Shown in pieces: positions 8,896-18,704 of a stretch of DNA of 64,000 bases. The DNA lies in contig DATJWB010000024.1 in the NCBI GenBank assembly GCA_035501495.1, positions 11,402 to 75,401 of the forward strand, written 5' to 3'. The notes beneath the pieces were generated by a model, which searched no databases, was not told the origin of the DNA, and worked only from the letters and a program-made list of their open reading frames with translations. The DNA is from JAIQFL01 sp035501495 (GTDB lineage Bacteria > Acidobacteriota > Terriglobia > Bryobacterales > Bryobacteraceae). A program made the position numbers and the translations under genes. The first letter of the stretch is position 1, and the number at the start of each line of letters is the position of its first letter.

Positions 8896-9782
8896 GGCTC
8901 CCCCACAATGACGGCATAAATACGGTCGAGATCCTCCTGGGAGTAATACTCGATTTCGATTTTGCCGCGTTTCCTCGCTCCTTCCACAATCCGGACCCGG
9001 GTGCCCAGCACGCGCTGCATCTCCTGCAGGGCGGCTTTGACATTCGGGTCCACGGTTTCTTCCGCTTCTTTCAGTTTCCGGCCTTCCAGCATTTTTTGAG
9101 TGACACGCTCGGTCTCGCGAACGGACCACGCATGGGCCACCGCCCGCGTCGCGACGGAACGGGCCATATCCCAGTTGGGCAGAGTGAGCAGGCAGCGTGC
9201 GTGTCCGGCGGAGAGGGCACGGTCGGCCACAAGCTGCTGCAGATCGGTCGGGAGCTGGAGGAGCCGGGTAAAGTTGCTGATGGTCGTCCGGTCCTTGCCC
9301 GTCCTCCGGCCGATGTCCTCGGGACTGAGGCCCAGTTCCTGTGTCATCCGGGCAAGAGCCACGGCGGTCTCGATCGGGTTGAGGTCCTCGCGTTGGATGT
9401 TCTCGATGAGGGTGATCTCGAGGAGGTGGTCGTCGGGGATTTCCCGGACCACCACGGGGACTTGTTCGAGACCCGCAAGGCGGGCAGCGCGCCAGCGGCG
9501 CTCCCCCGCGACCAACTGATAGCGCTCGCCGGCTTTGCGAACAACCAGAGGCTGGATGATGCCGTTGGACCGGATGGACTGCGCCAACTCCTCGAGGCGG
9601 GCGGGATCGAAGACGCGGCGCGGCTGGAGGGGGTTCGGGTCGATGCGGTCGGCGGCGAGGGTGAGCGGAGTTTCGTCATGCTCGGGAGCAGGCGGGGGGT
9701 GGATTGGCGGCGCGGACCGTGTCGGCAACAGCGTGCTGATGCCCCTACCGAGCGCTTTGCGCGGTTGGTCGGGCTTGTTCAT
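8892..9782 (-). CDS. parB: chromosome partitioning protein ParB (Spo0J family)
   Basis: 296 residues. Opens with the family N-terminus KALGRGISTLLP. The central CTPase/DNA-binding region follows, with DRIDPNPLQPRRVFD (box I) and VAGERRWRAARLAGL (box II arginine-rich loop), then IENIQREDLNPIE. The helix-turn-helix GLSPEDIGRRTGKDRTTISNF recognises parS, and a C-terminal dimerisation region ends the protein. ParB loads at parS, spreads along DNA and works with ParA to segregate chromosomes and recruit SMC. Its 5' end overlaps parA by 38 bp in another frame. Three parS sites lie about 0.8-0.9 kb upstream. Length and motifs are normal. Confidence 0.96.
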   Translation of the reverse strand: MNKPDQPRKALGRGISTLLPTRSAPPIHPPPAPEHDETPLTLAADRIDPNPLQPRRVFDPARLEELAQSIRSNGIIQPLVVRKAGERYQLVAGERRWRAARLAGLEQVPVVVREIPDDHLLEITLIENIQREDLNPIETAVALARMTQELGLSPEDIGRRTGKDRTTISNFTRLLQLPTDLQQLVADRALSAGHARCLLTLPNWDMARSVATRAVAHAWSVRETERVTQKMLEGRKLKEAEETVDPNVKAALQEMQRVLGTRVRIVEGARKRGKIEIEYYSQEDLDRIYAVIVGEP

Positions 9783-10536
9783 GATCCAGAATCTCCTTCG
9801 CGAGTTGGATGTAGCTTTCGGCGCCCCGCGATCGGGGATCGTAGCTCAGGATCGGCTTGCCGAAGCTGGGTGCTTCCGCCAGCCGGATGCTTCGCGGAAT
9901 CACGGTCCGGAAGACCTGGTCGTGGAAGAACTCTTTCAGGTCGGCCGCGACCTGCCGGGTGAGATTGGTACGGTCGTCGAACATGGTGAGGAGGATGCCT
10001 TCAACGCGCAGGGGGTGCCGGAAGGACTCGACGATGCGGTCGATCGTGTCCATGAGTTCGGAAATTCCTTCCAGGGCAAAAAACTCGCACTGGATGGGCA
10101 CCAGGACGGAATCGGCGGCGATGAGCGCGTTCAAGGTGAGGAGGTCGAGGGCCGGCGGGCAGTCGATGACGATGAACTGGTAGCGGTTGCGGATGGACGC
10201 GATGCGGTGCCGAAGGCGGGATTCGCGATCCTGGATATCCACTAATTCCAGGTTGGCGCCGACCAGGTTCTTGTCGGCGGAGATCAGGTGGAGGCCGTCG
10301 AAGGCGGTCGGAGTGATAGCGTCCTGGGCGCTGGCGTCTCCGAGGATGACATGGTACAAGCTGGGGCGATCGCCCTGTTTAGCGATTCCGAGGCCGGTGG
10401 TGGCATTCCCTTGAGGGTCGGAATCGATGACGAGGACTTGGAGGTCGTTGGCGGCCAATGCGGCAGCCAGATTGATGGCGGTAGTGGTTTTGCCGACGCC
10501 GCCTTTTTGGTTGGCAATCGCGAGAACTCTGCTCAA
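9745..10536 (-). CDS. parA: chromosome partitioning ATPase ParA (Soj family)
   Basis: 263 residues. Deviant Walker A motif at the N-terminus (QKGGVGKTTTAINLAAALA), Walker A' VIDSDPQGN, and Walker B-like VIDCPPALDLLT. This is the short chromosomal Soj type without an N-terminal helix-turn-helix. It binds DNA as an ATP dimer and is stimulated by ParB to move origin regions apart. It overlaps parB by 38 bp and sits directly downstream of the parS cluster and rsmG, all on the same strand. The start at 10536 leaves MSRVLAIANQKGG, the normal family start. Confidence 0.96.
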   Translation of the reverse strand: MSRVLAIANQKGGVGKTTTAINLAAALAANDLQVLVIDSDPQGNATTGLGIAKQGDRPSLYHVILGDASAQDAITPTAFDGLHLISADKNLVGANLELVDIQDRESRLRHRIASIRNRYQFIVIDCPPALDLLTLNALIAADSVLVPIQCEFFALEGISELMDTIDRIVESFRHPLRVEGILLTMFDDRTNLTRQVAADLKEFFHDQVFRTVIPRSIRLAEAPSFGKPILSYDPRSRGAESYIQLAKEILDHEQARPTAQSAR

Positions 10537-10588
10537 GCGGCCATACTAGCATGAAGTCGGACTAAAATGGGGCGGCCGAATCCGGCGC

Positions 10589-10604
10589 TGTTTCACGTGA
10601 AACA
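10589..10604. promoter_or_regulatory. parS site 1
   Basis: Perfect 16-bp palindrome TGTTTCACGTGAAACA, identical to the Bacillus-type ParB consensus. It lies between the parA start and the rsmG end. ParB binds here to nucleate the partition complex. Confidence 0.95.
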
Positions 10605-10617
10605 AACCGAATCCGCC

Positions 10618-10633
10618 TGTTTCACGTGAAACA
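10618..10633. promoter_or_regulatory. parS site 2
   Basis: Second perfect TGTTTCACGTGAAACA, 29 bp (start to start) from site 1 and lying in the intergenic DNA. Because the copies are evenly spaced, one reading frame through the array spells a repeated FHVKQ peptide; that frame is not a gene. Confidence 0.95.
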
Positions 10634-10650
10634 ACACTGGCGTGCCGCCT

Positions 10651-10666
10651 TGTTTCACGTGAAACA
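10651..10666. promoter_or_regulatory. parS site 3, overlapping the rsmG stop codon
   Basis: Third perfect TGTTTCACGTGAAACA, 33 bp (start to start) from site 2. Read on the minus strand it encodes the last residues of RsmG (Cys-Phe-Thr) and supplies its TGA stop, so the ParB site is part of the coding sequence. Confidence 0.95.
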
Positions 10667-11242
10667 AGCAACTTCGGAAGAGATCCGCAGGAATCGGCCC
10701 TTTCCCCACGGAAGAGGAGTCGGCGACTGCCATTGGAACCCCAACCCCCTTGGCGGCTCCTCGGCGCCCGTCAAGAGCATCGCTCGATCGGCAAGCCGCG
10801 ACAATTTTCCCAGATCGCGGTAGCTGACCGCCCGGGAGATCGCCCAATCGAACCGCTCCATCACCTCCTCGGCACGCTTCGCAATAACCCGGCAGTTCGA
10901 CACCTCGCGCGCGGATTCCTTCAGGAATACCGCCTTGCGCTGATGCGACTCGATCAACGCCACCGAACACTCGGGCCGCAATACCGCCACCGGAAAACCG
11001 GGGAATCCGGCACCAGACCCGATGTCCACGATCTTTCCACCGGACTCCGGCAGTCGGCGCGCCAAGAACAAGGACTCACAGTAGTGGCGCTCGACCACCT
11101 CCTCCAACCGGTCAATCGACGTCAGGTTCAAGACCCGGTTCCAGCGGACCATCCGTTCATAGTGGCGTTCCAGCAGCTCCACCTGTTTCGGAGAAAGCTC
11201 CACGATGCTGGCCAGGCGATCCCGCAGCAGCTCAGGAAACAC
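10655..11242 (-). CDS. rsmG: 16S rRNA (guanine(527)-N7)-methyltransferase RsmG (GidB)
   Basis: 195 residues, slightly shorter than the about 207-240 usual. Conserved N-terminal RMVRWNRVLNLTSI followed by a SAM-binding motif KIVDIGSGAGFPGFPVAV, then ALIESHQRKAVFLKE and the late DWAISRAV segment. It methylates G527 of 16S rRNA using SAM; loss is known to give low-level streptomycin resistance in other bacteria. The 5' end overlaps mnmG by 11 bp, the classical gidA-gidB arrangement. The C-terminus ends in ...SEVACFT, whose final codons lie inside a parS palindrome. Confidence 0.95.
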   Translation of the reverse strand: MFPELLRDRLASIVELSPKQVELLERHYERMVRWNRVLNLTSIDRLEEVVERHYCESLFLARRLPESGGKIVDIGSGAGFPGFPVAVLRPECSVALIESHQRKAVFLKESAREVSNCRVIAKRAEEVMERFDWAISRAVSYRDLGKLSRLADRAMLLTGAEEPPRGLGFQWQSPTPLPWGKGRFLRISSEVACFT

Positions 11243-13040
11243 GACTGAGGCTCAGGTAGCAGTCGAGGATGGCGATGGCGGCAGGGGTGACTCCCGGAAT
11301 CCGGGAAGCCTGGTCGAGCGTCGTGGGACGGACGCGGTTCAGCTTGTCCTGAATCTCCCGTGACAGGCCCGGGATCCCGGCGAACGCGAATTCCGCGGGA
11401 ATCGGGCGCCTGCCGGCATCCTTCATCCGCTCCATCTGCCGCTCCTGCTGGAGGATATAGCCGCTGTACTTGGTCTCCGTTTCGACTGTGGCCAGCACGC
11501 CGCAGAGCGGATCTTCCCCCAGTATCTCTCGAATCCAGCCGGAGAGCCCCGCGATGGACGACTCGGGGCGCTTGAGCCAGGCGCTGTTCCGATGCCCCTC
11601 CAATGCCCGCACCAGGCGCTCCCGTTGCTGCTGCTTCCGCGTGAAGACGTCCCACCGATGATCGGTCACCAACCCGGCGCGCCGCCCGATGGGGGTGAGG
11701 CGCGCATCGGCGTTATCGATCCGAAGGTGCAGCCGGTACTCCGCCCGAGAGGTGAACATCCGGTACGGCTCGTCGGCCCCCTTCGAGATCAGGTCGTCGA
11801 TCAGGATCCCGGTGTAGCCCTCGGTCCGTTGGACGATGACAGGGTCCTTCCCGGCCAGGCGGCAGGCGGCATTCATCCCGGCGACCAGTCCCTGGCATCC
11901 GGCCTCCTCGTACCCGGACGTGCCGTTGATCTGGCCGGCCAGATAGAGGCCGGAGATGGACTTCACGGCGAGAGTGTGGTCGAGTTCCCGCGGATCGATC
12001 GCATCATATTCAATGGCGTACCCGGGCCGGATCATCTCGGCGTCCTCCAACCCCGGTACGGACGCGACCATGGCAGCCTGCACGTCGATGGGCATGCTCG
12101 TGGACATCCCGTTCACGTACACCTCGTTGGTGTCGAGGCCTTCCGGTTCGAGAAAAATCTGGTGACGCAGCTTGTCCGGGAATTTAACGATCTTGTCTTC
12201 GATCGAGGGGCAGTAGCGGGGCCCGATACCCTCGATCTGCCCGCTGTAGAGCGGCGACCGGGGAATCGCCTCGGCCAGGATCCGGCGAGTGGCTTCTGTG
12301 GTATAGCCGATATGGCATTGAACCTGGGGACGGTCGATCCGGTCGGTCAGAAAGGAGAACGGCGTCGGCTTGGCGTCTCCCGGCTGCGGTTCGAACCGGC
12401 TCCAATCGATGGTGCGCCCGTCGAGCCGGGGCGGAGTGCCGGTCTTGAGGCGGGTCCACGCCAAACCCAGGCTGCGGAGTTGATCGCCAAGCAGTTGGGA
12501 AGGCGCCTCGCCGTTGCGGCCGCAGCTATACCGTGCTTCGCCGACATGGGCGAGCCCGTTGAGAAACGTCCCGGTGGTGACCACTACCGCCGGTGCCAAG
12601 ATGCTCCGGCCGTCGCGAAGCTCCACACCGGCGACACTGCCATCGGCGATGCGCAGGCCGGCGACCTCGGCTTGCATGATGCGGAGGTTGGGCTCCCTTT
12701 CGAGCACCTCGCGCATCCGCACGCGATACACCTTTTTGTCCATCTGTGCGCGGGGAGACCACACTGCCGGCCCCCGGCTGGTGTTCAGGAGCCGGAACTG
12801 GATCCCCACGGCATCCGCCACCTCCGCCATCACCCCGCCCAACGCGTCGATCTCGCGGACCAGGTGGCCTTTGGCAATGCCGCCAATGGCGGGATTGCAG
12901 GACATCTGGGCGATGAGATCGAGGTTCATGGTGATCATTGCCGTGCGGGCGCCCATGCGCGCACAGGCCCGGGCGGCTTCGCACCCGGCGTGACCGGCGC
13001 CGATAACCACGACGTCGTACGGAGAGGGCATCGGTACCAT
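11232..13040 (-). CDS. mnmG: tRNA uridine-5-carboxymethylaminomethyl modification enzyme MnmG (GidA)
   Basis: 602 residues. FAD-binding Rossmann motif at the N-terminus (VVVIGAGHAGCEAARACARMG), the internal PRAQMDKK segment, second nucleotide-binding motif (LYLAGQINGTSGYEEAGCQG) and a C-terminal helical domain that contacts MnmE. With MnmE it makes the cmnm5 modification at U34 of certain tRNAs; mnmE itself is not in the window. First gene of the origin-proximal minus-strand operon. Start could be the ATG at 13040 or the one three codons downstream (MPSPYDVVVIG); neither has a strong ribosome-binding site. purD is divergent, about 155 bp away. Confidence 0.95.
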   Translation of the reverse strand: MVPMPSPYDVVVIGAGHAGCEAARACARMGARTAMITMNLDLIAQMSCNPAIGGIAKGHLVREIDALGGVMAEVADAVGIQFRLLNTSRGPAVWSPRAQMDKKVYRVRMREVLEREPNLRIMQAEVAGLRIADGSVAGVELRDGRSILAPAVVVTTGTFLNGLAHVGEARYSCGRNGEAPSQLLGDQLRSLGLAWTRLKTGTPPRLDGRTIDWSRFEPQPGDAKPTPFSFLTDRIDRPQVQCHIGYTTEATRRILAEAIPRSPLYSGQIEGIGPRYCPSIEDKIVKFPDKLRHQIFLEPEGLDTNEVYVNGMSTSMPIDVQAAMVASVPGLEDAEMIRPGYAIEYDAIDPRELDHTLAVKSISGLYLAGQINGTSGYEEAGCQGLVAGMNAACRLAGKDPVIVQRTEGYTGILIDDLISKGADEPYRMFTSRAEYRLHLRIDNADARLTPIGRRAGLVTDHRWDVFTRKQQQRERLVRALEGHRNSAWLKRPESSIAGLSGWIREILGEDPLCGVLATVETETKYSGYILQQERQMERMKDAGRRPIPAEFAFAGIPGLSREIQDKLNRVRPTTLDQASRIPGVTPAAIAILDCYLSLSRVS

Positions 13041-13195
13041 TGTAGCGACACGGGCGATGCTCCTTGCGCTCGCGGGGCCGGGGAGATCTCGTCTCGTCTA
13101 TCACTACCTTCTCAGGGAGAGCGGTTTCGGCTGGAGTGGCACCGAAATCCCCAAAGCGGTAAGCACCCGGGTGACGGGTTACGATATTCAGTGAC

Positions 13196-14413
13196 ATGAA
13201 GATCCTGGTCATTGGCGGCGGGGGGCGGGAACATGCCCTGTGCTGGAAGATCGCGCAATCGAAGGGCGTCGAGGTGATCGCGAGTCCCGGTAATCCAGGC
13301 ATGGCGCGGATCGGAAAGTGCGTACCGCTCGAACAGGCGGAGGAACTGCGGCCGGACCTCACCGTAGTGGGGCCGGAGGCGCCGCTGGTAGAAGGCATCG
13401 TGGACCGGTTCCGGGCTCGGGGATGGCCCATCGTGGGACCGGACCGGGAAGCGGCGCGGCTGGAGGGGAGCAAAGCATTCGCCAAGTCCTTTATGAGGCA
13501 AAGTGGCATTCCGACCGCCGGCTTCGCCACCGTGGACTCTCCGGACGAAGCCCGCAAGGTTCTGGATCGGTTCGGATTTCCGCTGGTGCTCAAAGCCGAC
13601 GGGCTGGCCGCCGGAAAGGGCGTGACCATCGCGCACGACCGGGTGGAGGCCGAGGCCGCGCTGGCCGCCGGAGGTCCGCTGACCGGACGGATCGTCGTGG
13701 AGGAGTTTCTGCGCGGAACCGAGATCAGCTTCATCGCGCTGTGCGACGGGCGGGACGCGATTCCGCTGCAACCGAGCCAGGACCACAAGGCGGTTTTCGA
13801 CGGCGATCTCGGTCCGAATACCGGAGGCATGGGGGCGTACTGCGACGGCTCGCTCCTCACCGCGGCACAGACACGCGAGATTCTGGAGCGGGTGATTTAC
13901 CCGACAGTGGAGGCGACCGGCTTCACGGGATTCCTTTACGCGGGGCTGATGATGACCGAGTCCGGGCCGAAAGTTCTGGAGTTCAATGTCCGGCTGGGAG
14001 ATCCGGAGACCCAACCGCTGATGCACCGGATGCTTTCGGATTTCGTGCCGGCGCTGGCTGCCGCCGCGGCCGGCGAGATGGGGGACGTCGAACTGGACTG
14101 GCGGGCCGAACCGAGTGTGTGCGTGGTGATGGCATCGGGAGGATATCCGGGAAAGTTCGAGGCCGGGAAAACAATCAGGGGGATCGAGGAGGCGGAAGCG
14201 GTGGGAGCGACCGTTTTCCAGGCGGGGACGAGGATTGGGTCAGGCGGGCTGGAGACGGCGGGCGGAAGGGTGCTGGGGGTGACGGCGTCGGGGAGCGATC
14301 TCGGGAAAGCGGTGGAACGGGCGTATGCGGGAGTCGCGAAGATCCGGTTTGAGGGGATGCACTTTCGGAGCGACATCGGGAAAAGAGGTGGACGAAAGCC
14401 CGCCACAGGCTGA
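13196..14413 (+). CDS. purD: phosphoribosylamine-glycine ligase (GAR synthetase)
   Basis: 405 residues, close to the about 420-430 of the family. N-domain MKILVIGGGGREHALCWKI, then SPGNPGMA, the ATP-grasp region (GLAAGKGVTIAHD, FLRGTEISFIALCDG, HKAVFDGDLGPNTGGMGAY) and metal-binding KVLEFNVRLGDPETQP. It catalyses 5-phosphoribosylamine + glycine + ATP to GAR, the second step of de novo purine synthesis, in the cytosol. It stands alone, divergent from mnmG and convergent with the two-component operon. All key motifs are intact. Confidence 0.95.
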   Translation: MKILVIGGGGREHALCWKIAQSKGVEVIASPGNPGMARIGKCVPLEQAEELRPDLTVVGPEAPLVEGIVDRFRARGWPIVGPDREAARLEGSKAFAKSFMRQSGIPTAGFATVDSPDEARKVLDRFGFPLVLKADGLAAGKGVTIAHDRVEAEAALAAGGPLTGRIVVEEFLRGTEISFIALCDGRDAIPLQPSQDHKAVFDGDLGPNTGGMGAYCDGSLLTAAQTREILERVIYPTVEATGFTGFLYAGLMMTESGPKVLEFNVRLGDPETQPLMHRMLSDFVPALAAAAAGEMGDVELDWRAEPSVCVVMASGGYPGKFEAGKTIRGIEEAEAVGATVFQAGTRIGSGGLETAGGRVLGVTASGSDLGKAVERAYAGVAKIRFEGMHFRSDIGKRGGRKPATG

Positions 14414-14430
14414 GGCCCTGGCCGCACAGC

Positions 14431-15789
<1,359 letters not shown>

Positions 15790-15792
15790 AAA

Positions 15793-16350
15793 TCAGGACT
15801 CCCTTAAACGCAACGCTCCCTCACGGTTGCGTCTCTGTAAATACGCGGCGCACGACGCGCAGAAGGCCGCCCGCTTGGCATCGACCTGGCGGATGTTCGT
15901 CCCCAAGGTCATGGCACAACTGCGATCCGCGCAATGCACCAATCCGAACGTATGACCGGCCTCGTGCAGCGCCTCTTTGAGCGCCCGCTCGATGAACGTC
16001 TCGCGATCGGGCGGAAGGCCGTAGAACTCCTGGCGCAAGCGGGCCAAAGACATCACCGCGACCTGGCCGCCCAGCTGGGCATGCCCGTACACGAAGGTCA
16101 GCACCGGAATGAACAGGTCGCCTTCAGTTACCGCCAACAGCTTCAGGCCGTCCGCCGGGCAAACACGGGCCAGCATTTCCAGCACGGGGATCGACCCGTA
16201 CTGGCGGCGGCCGGGGTCCAGCGCAAACTCGATCCGAGGCAACTCCAACTCCCGTACCGGCACGCGAAATTCGCGGGCCATCCGTTCCCGGACAGCCGTG
16301 AGCACCTGGCCATCGACGTCCGGCGCGGCACCCACGTAGAAATACTTCAT
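15793..16350 (-). CDS. archaemetzincin-family zinc metalloprotease
   Basis: 185 residues. Zinc site HEAGHTFGLVHC (His129, Glu130, His133, His139), followed by Cys145 and the CASC pair (Cys164, Cys167). The HExxHxxGxxHC...CxM...CxxC signature defines archaemetzincins (AMZ), with a second zinc held by the cysteines. The N-terminal half is the usual short AMZ domain. No signal peptide, so probably cytosolic. Its ATG overlaps the kinase stop by 4 bp (ATGA) and the regulator starts 3 bp after its stop, so it is translated as the middle gene of a two-component operon. Substrate unknown; control of the kinase or regulator is an inference from position only. Confidence 0.9.
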   Translation of the reverse strand: MKYFYVGAAPDVDGQVLTAVRERMAREFRVPVRELELPRIEFALDPGRRQYGSIPVLEMLARVCPADGLKLLAVTEGDLFIPVLTFVYGHAQLGGQVAVMSLARLRQEFYGLPPDRETFIERALKEALHEAGHTFGLVHCADRSCAMTLGTNIRQVDAKRAAFCASCAAYLQRRNREGALRLRES

Positions 16351-17912
16351 CCCTTCCGGGCCAGCTCCAGGGGCGGGGAGACGGCCGGCTGCGGAAGCTG
16401 CTCCAGCGGCAGCGTCACGGTGAACGTGGTACCTTCACCCACCTGGCTCTTCACCTCGATGTCGCCCCCGTGGGCCTGGATAATGCCATACGAAACCGCC
16501 AGCCCCAAACCGACGCCTTTGCCTTCCGACTTGGTGGTAAAGAACGGATCGAAGACTTTGGTGAGGTTCTCGGGCGGTATTCCCTCGCCGTTGTCCGACA
16601 CTGTGAGCACAACTTCGCCGCGGCCGGGCGCGGTCGCGACCATCACCCGCCGCTCGCGCTTGGCCTGGGTGGCTTCGGCGGCGTTGAGCAACAGGTTCAA
16701 GACCACCTGCTGAATCTGGGAGGCATCGCATTGGGCGGCGGGCAGGCTCTCGGAGAGGCTGGTTTCCACCAGCACATTGTTCAGCTTCATCTTGTGCTGC
16801 GAGAGCGACAGCGTCATGCGAACGATCTTGTTCAAGTCGGTGGGTACCCGCTGCGGCTTGGAGCGGCGCGAGAAGGCCAGCAGGTCGGAGACGATTCGAC
16901 CCACGCGCGAAGTCTCGCTGGTCACCTGCGACAGATACTTTCGGAATTCTTCGATGCGATTGGGTGGAACGCCATCATCCTTCAGCATACGCTGCAGGAG
17001 CATGGACAGGTTGAGCACGCCGGAAATGGGATTGTTGATCTCATGCGCGACACTGGCGGAGAGCTGGCCGAGCGAGGCGAGGCGGTCGGTTTGCTGTAAC
17101 TTCTTCTGCGCGACTTTGAGCTGCTCGGTGCGCTCCTCGACCTTGGTTTCCAGGTTCTGGGTGAACTGGTTGATTTCGGCAACAGCGGTGCGCAGGCGGT
17201 CGCGCATGACGTCAAACGTGCGGGCCAGTTCGTCGAGCTCTTCGCTGCTATGGACAATGCCCAGGGGCTGGTCGAGCTCCATCTGGCTTACTGCCTTGCA
17301 CGCCTGAATCAGCTTCTCGATCGGGCGGCCCAGGAAGCGGCGCGTGAAGTAGATGATGAACAGGCTGATGAGGGTGATCTCGACTCCGGTGACGAGGAGC
17401 ACCCGGTACTTCAGGTTCGCGACCTCGTGATCGACCGGCTCGAGGTTGAGGGCGAGGTCCAGGACGCCGAGCACCTTCACGCCGGCCGGATGAGCATGGC
17501 ATTCGGCCTGGCTGCAGGATCTCTCGTTGTAGATCGGGGTCAGCATCTCCAGGCGGCCGGGGCGTACCCGGACGTGGGAGGAAAGGTCCGGCAGGGCGGG
17601 GACGGAGCGGGTATCTTCGGCGTTGGTGGAAAACACCAGTTGGCCGCCGCGATTAAACATGCGGATACGATCGATGCCCTGCCTGGAAGCGATGGTGGCC
17701 ATCACCTCGTAGGCGGCCTCGCGGTGATCGTCCAGCATGGCGTGCCAGGTGGCGCTGGTGATGCCTTTGGAGAGCTGGTCCGCGCCACGAATAATGGTGT
17801 TGAGGAGCTGGCGTTCTTCGGTTTTGACGTTGACTAACCCGGAAACGGCCGCCACGATGATGACGATCACCGTGATCGAAAGCATCAGCTTCCGGCCGAG
17901 ACGCCTCGGCAT
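16347..17912 (-). CDS. membrane sensor histidine kinase with a CX4CH motif in its sensor domain
   Basis: 521 residues. TM1 at about 10-27, an extracytoplasmic sensor of about 140 residues, TM2 at about 170-190, HAMP (about 190-245), a short coiled coil, HisKA with His290 (SASVAHEINNPISG), and HATPase_c with DNGEGIPPENL, FFTTKSEGKGVGLGL and the G2 glycines. The sensor contains Cys133-Ser-Gln-Ala-Glu-Cys138-His139, a C-X4-C-H pattern used by some covalent haem sites, so redox or haem sensing is possible but unproven. It is the first gene of the operon and overlaps the archaemetzincin by 4 bp. Its partner is the NtrC-type regulator two genes on. Confidence 0.92.
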   Translation of the reverse strand: MPRRLGRKLMLSITVIVIIVAAVSGLVNVKTEERQLLNTIIRGADQLSKGITSATWHAMLDDHREAAYEVMATIASRQGIDRIRMFNRGGQLVFSTNAEDTRSVPALPDLSSHVRVRPGRLEMLTPIYNERSCSQAECHAHPAGVKVLGVLDLALNLEPVDHEVANLKYRVLLVTGVEITLISLFIIYFTRRFLGRPIEKLIQACKAVSQMELDQPLGIVHSSEELDELARTFDVMRDRLRTAVAEINQFTQNLETKVEERTEQLKVAQKKLQQTDRLASLGQLSASVAHEINNPISGVLNLSMLLQRMLKDDGVPPNRIEEFRKYLSQVTSETSRVGRIVSDLLAFSRRSKPQRVPTDLNKIVRMTLSLSQHKMKLNNVLVETSLSESLPAAQCDASQIQQVVLNLLLNAAEATQAKRERRVMVATAPGRGEVVLTVSDNGEGIPPENLTKVFDPFFTTKSEGKGVGLGLAVSYGIIQAHGGDIEVKSQVGEGTTFTVTLPLEQLPQPAVSPPLELARKG

Positions 17913-18047
17913 AACGGAGAATTAGGTCCGAAATAATTATAACACTCAGTGCTGGCCGCGCCCGCGGCATCGGGGTAACAGTACCATTGCCGGGACGTTT
18001 TGCCGGGCGGGGACATCCGGCGGGCTGCGGACTACGTACAGATGGGT

Positions 18048-18064
18048 GGCGGCCTGAGGCCGCC
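18048..18064. repeat. short perfect hairpin upstream of hypothetical gene
   Basis: GGCGGCC-TGA-GGCCGCC: 7-bp perfect stem with a 3-base loop, ending about 20 bp before the start of the downstream gene. No T-tract follows, so a rho-independent terminator is unlikely. It could affect translation initiation of that gene. Confidence 0.5.
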
Positions 18065-18087
18065 TTCCTGATCTCGAGGGCCATGAA

Positions 18088-18678
18088 ATGGGTGACAAAT
18101 TCGATATTAAATACGGACTGCTTCCCCCGAGGCTCCAGTTGGAGCTTTGGATGCTCGCGCTCGATGCCAACACCAGCAAGGTGAACCTGGCGTATACGGT
18201 TGGGAACTTCCGGACAGGCCTGGCATACAACTACGGAGGAAATGCCGAGGCCTTTCTCAGCGTGCGGCGCTTTTCGCTGACGCTGGGCGCCAACCCCAGT
18301 AATGGCAATACCGACCTGGGACTGGTCTATCGCGGTTTCCGGTTCGGGGCATCCGCGAACTGGTCCCAGAACTCCGGCGGCGTGAGTTTTGGTTATGGGG
18401 ACAATCTCCTCCCCTATCCATGGGAACTCGAGCCCATTTTCCACTCCGGGGCCGATGGGCTTCAGACCGTGGCCGGCGACATCAGCGCCGCACCCAACAA
18501 TCCACTGGCCTGGTATAAACTGCACAGCGATGATGTGTCGGCGATCAGCCGGGCGGTGAGTGTCGGGCAGGACATCGCCAAATCCGGCAGTAAGGATCGT
18601 ATTGGAGTTGGGCTGCGGCTCAACCACAGCCCGGCGACTGGACTCACCATATATGGCGGAGTGATCGGACATTTCTGA
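18088..18678 (+). CDS. hypothetical beta-rich protein
   Basis: 196 residues, not recognised. The sequence alternates polar and aromatic/hydrophobic residues over the first 110 residues (VNLAYTVGNFRTGLAYNYGG, RRFSLTLGAN, LGLVYRGFRFGASANW), a beta-strand pattern like part of a barrel or beta-helix. No signal peptide is present at this start, which is odd if it is a secreted barrel, so the true N-terminus may be lost. GAGGG lies about 8 bases upstream of the ATG. The neighbouring downstream DNA is broken, so this may itself be a remnant. Confidence 0.4.
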   Translation: MGDKFDIKYGLLPPRLQLELWMLALDANTSKVNLAYTVGNFRTGLAYNYGGNAEAFLSVRRFSLTLGANPSNGNTDLGLVYRGFRFGASANWSQNSGGVSFGYGDNLLPYPWELEPIFHSGADGLQTVAGDISAAPNNPLAWYKLHSDDVSAISRAVSVGQDIAKSGSKDRIGVGLRLNHSPATGLTIYGGVIGHF

Positions 18679-18704
18679 TCGCCGCGGCCTGGTTCGCCCG
18701 GGCA

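Noticed and set aside
10593..10970. Open frame encoding repeated FHVKQ
   Set aside because: It is the parS array read as protein plus antisense of rsmG; the repeated peptide is a by-product of the repeated 16-mer.
10537..13195. oriC beside mnmG/rsmG/parAB
   Set aside because: No cluster of TTATNCACA boxes or AT-rich unwinding region was seen; only proximity to the origin is supported.
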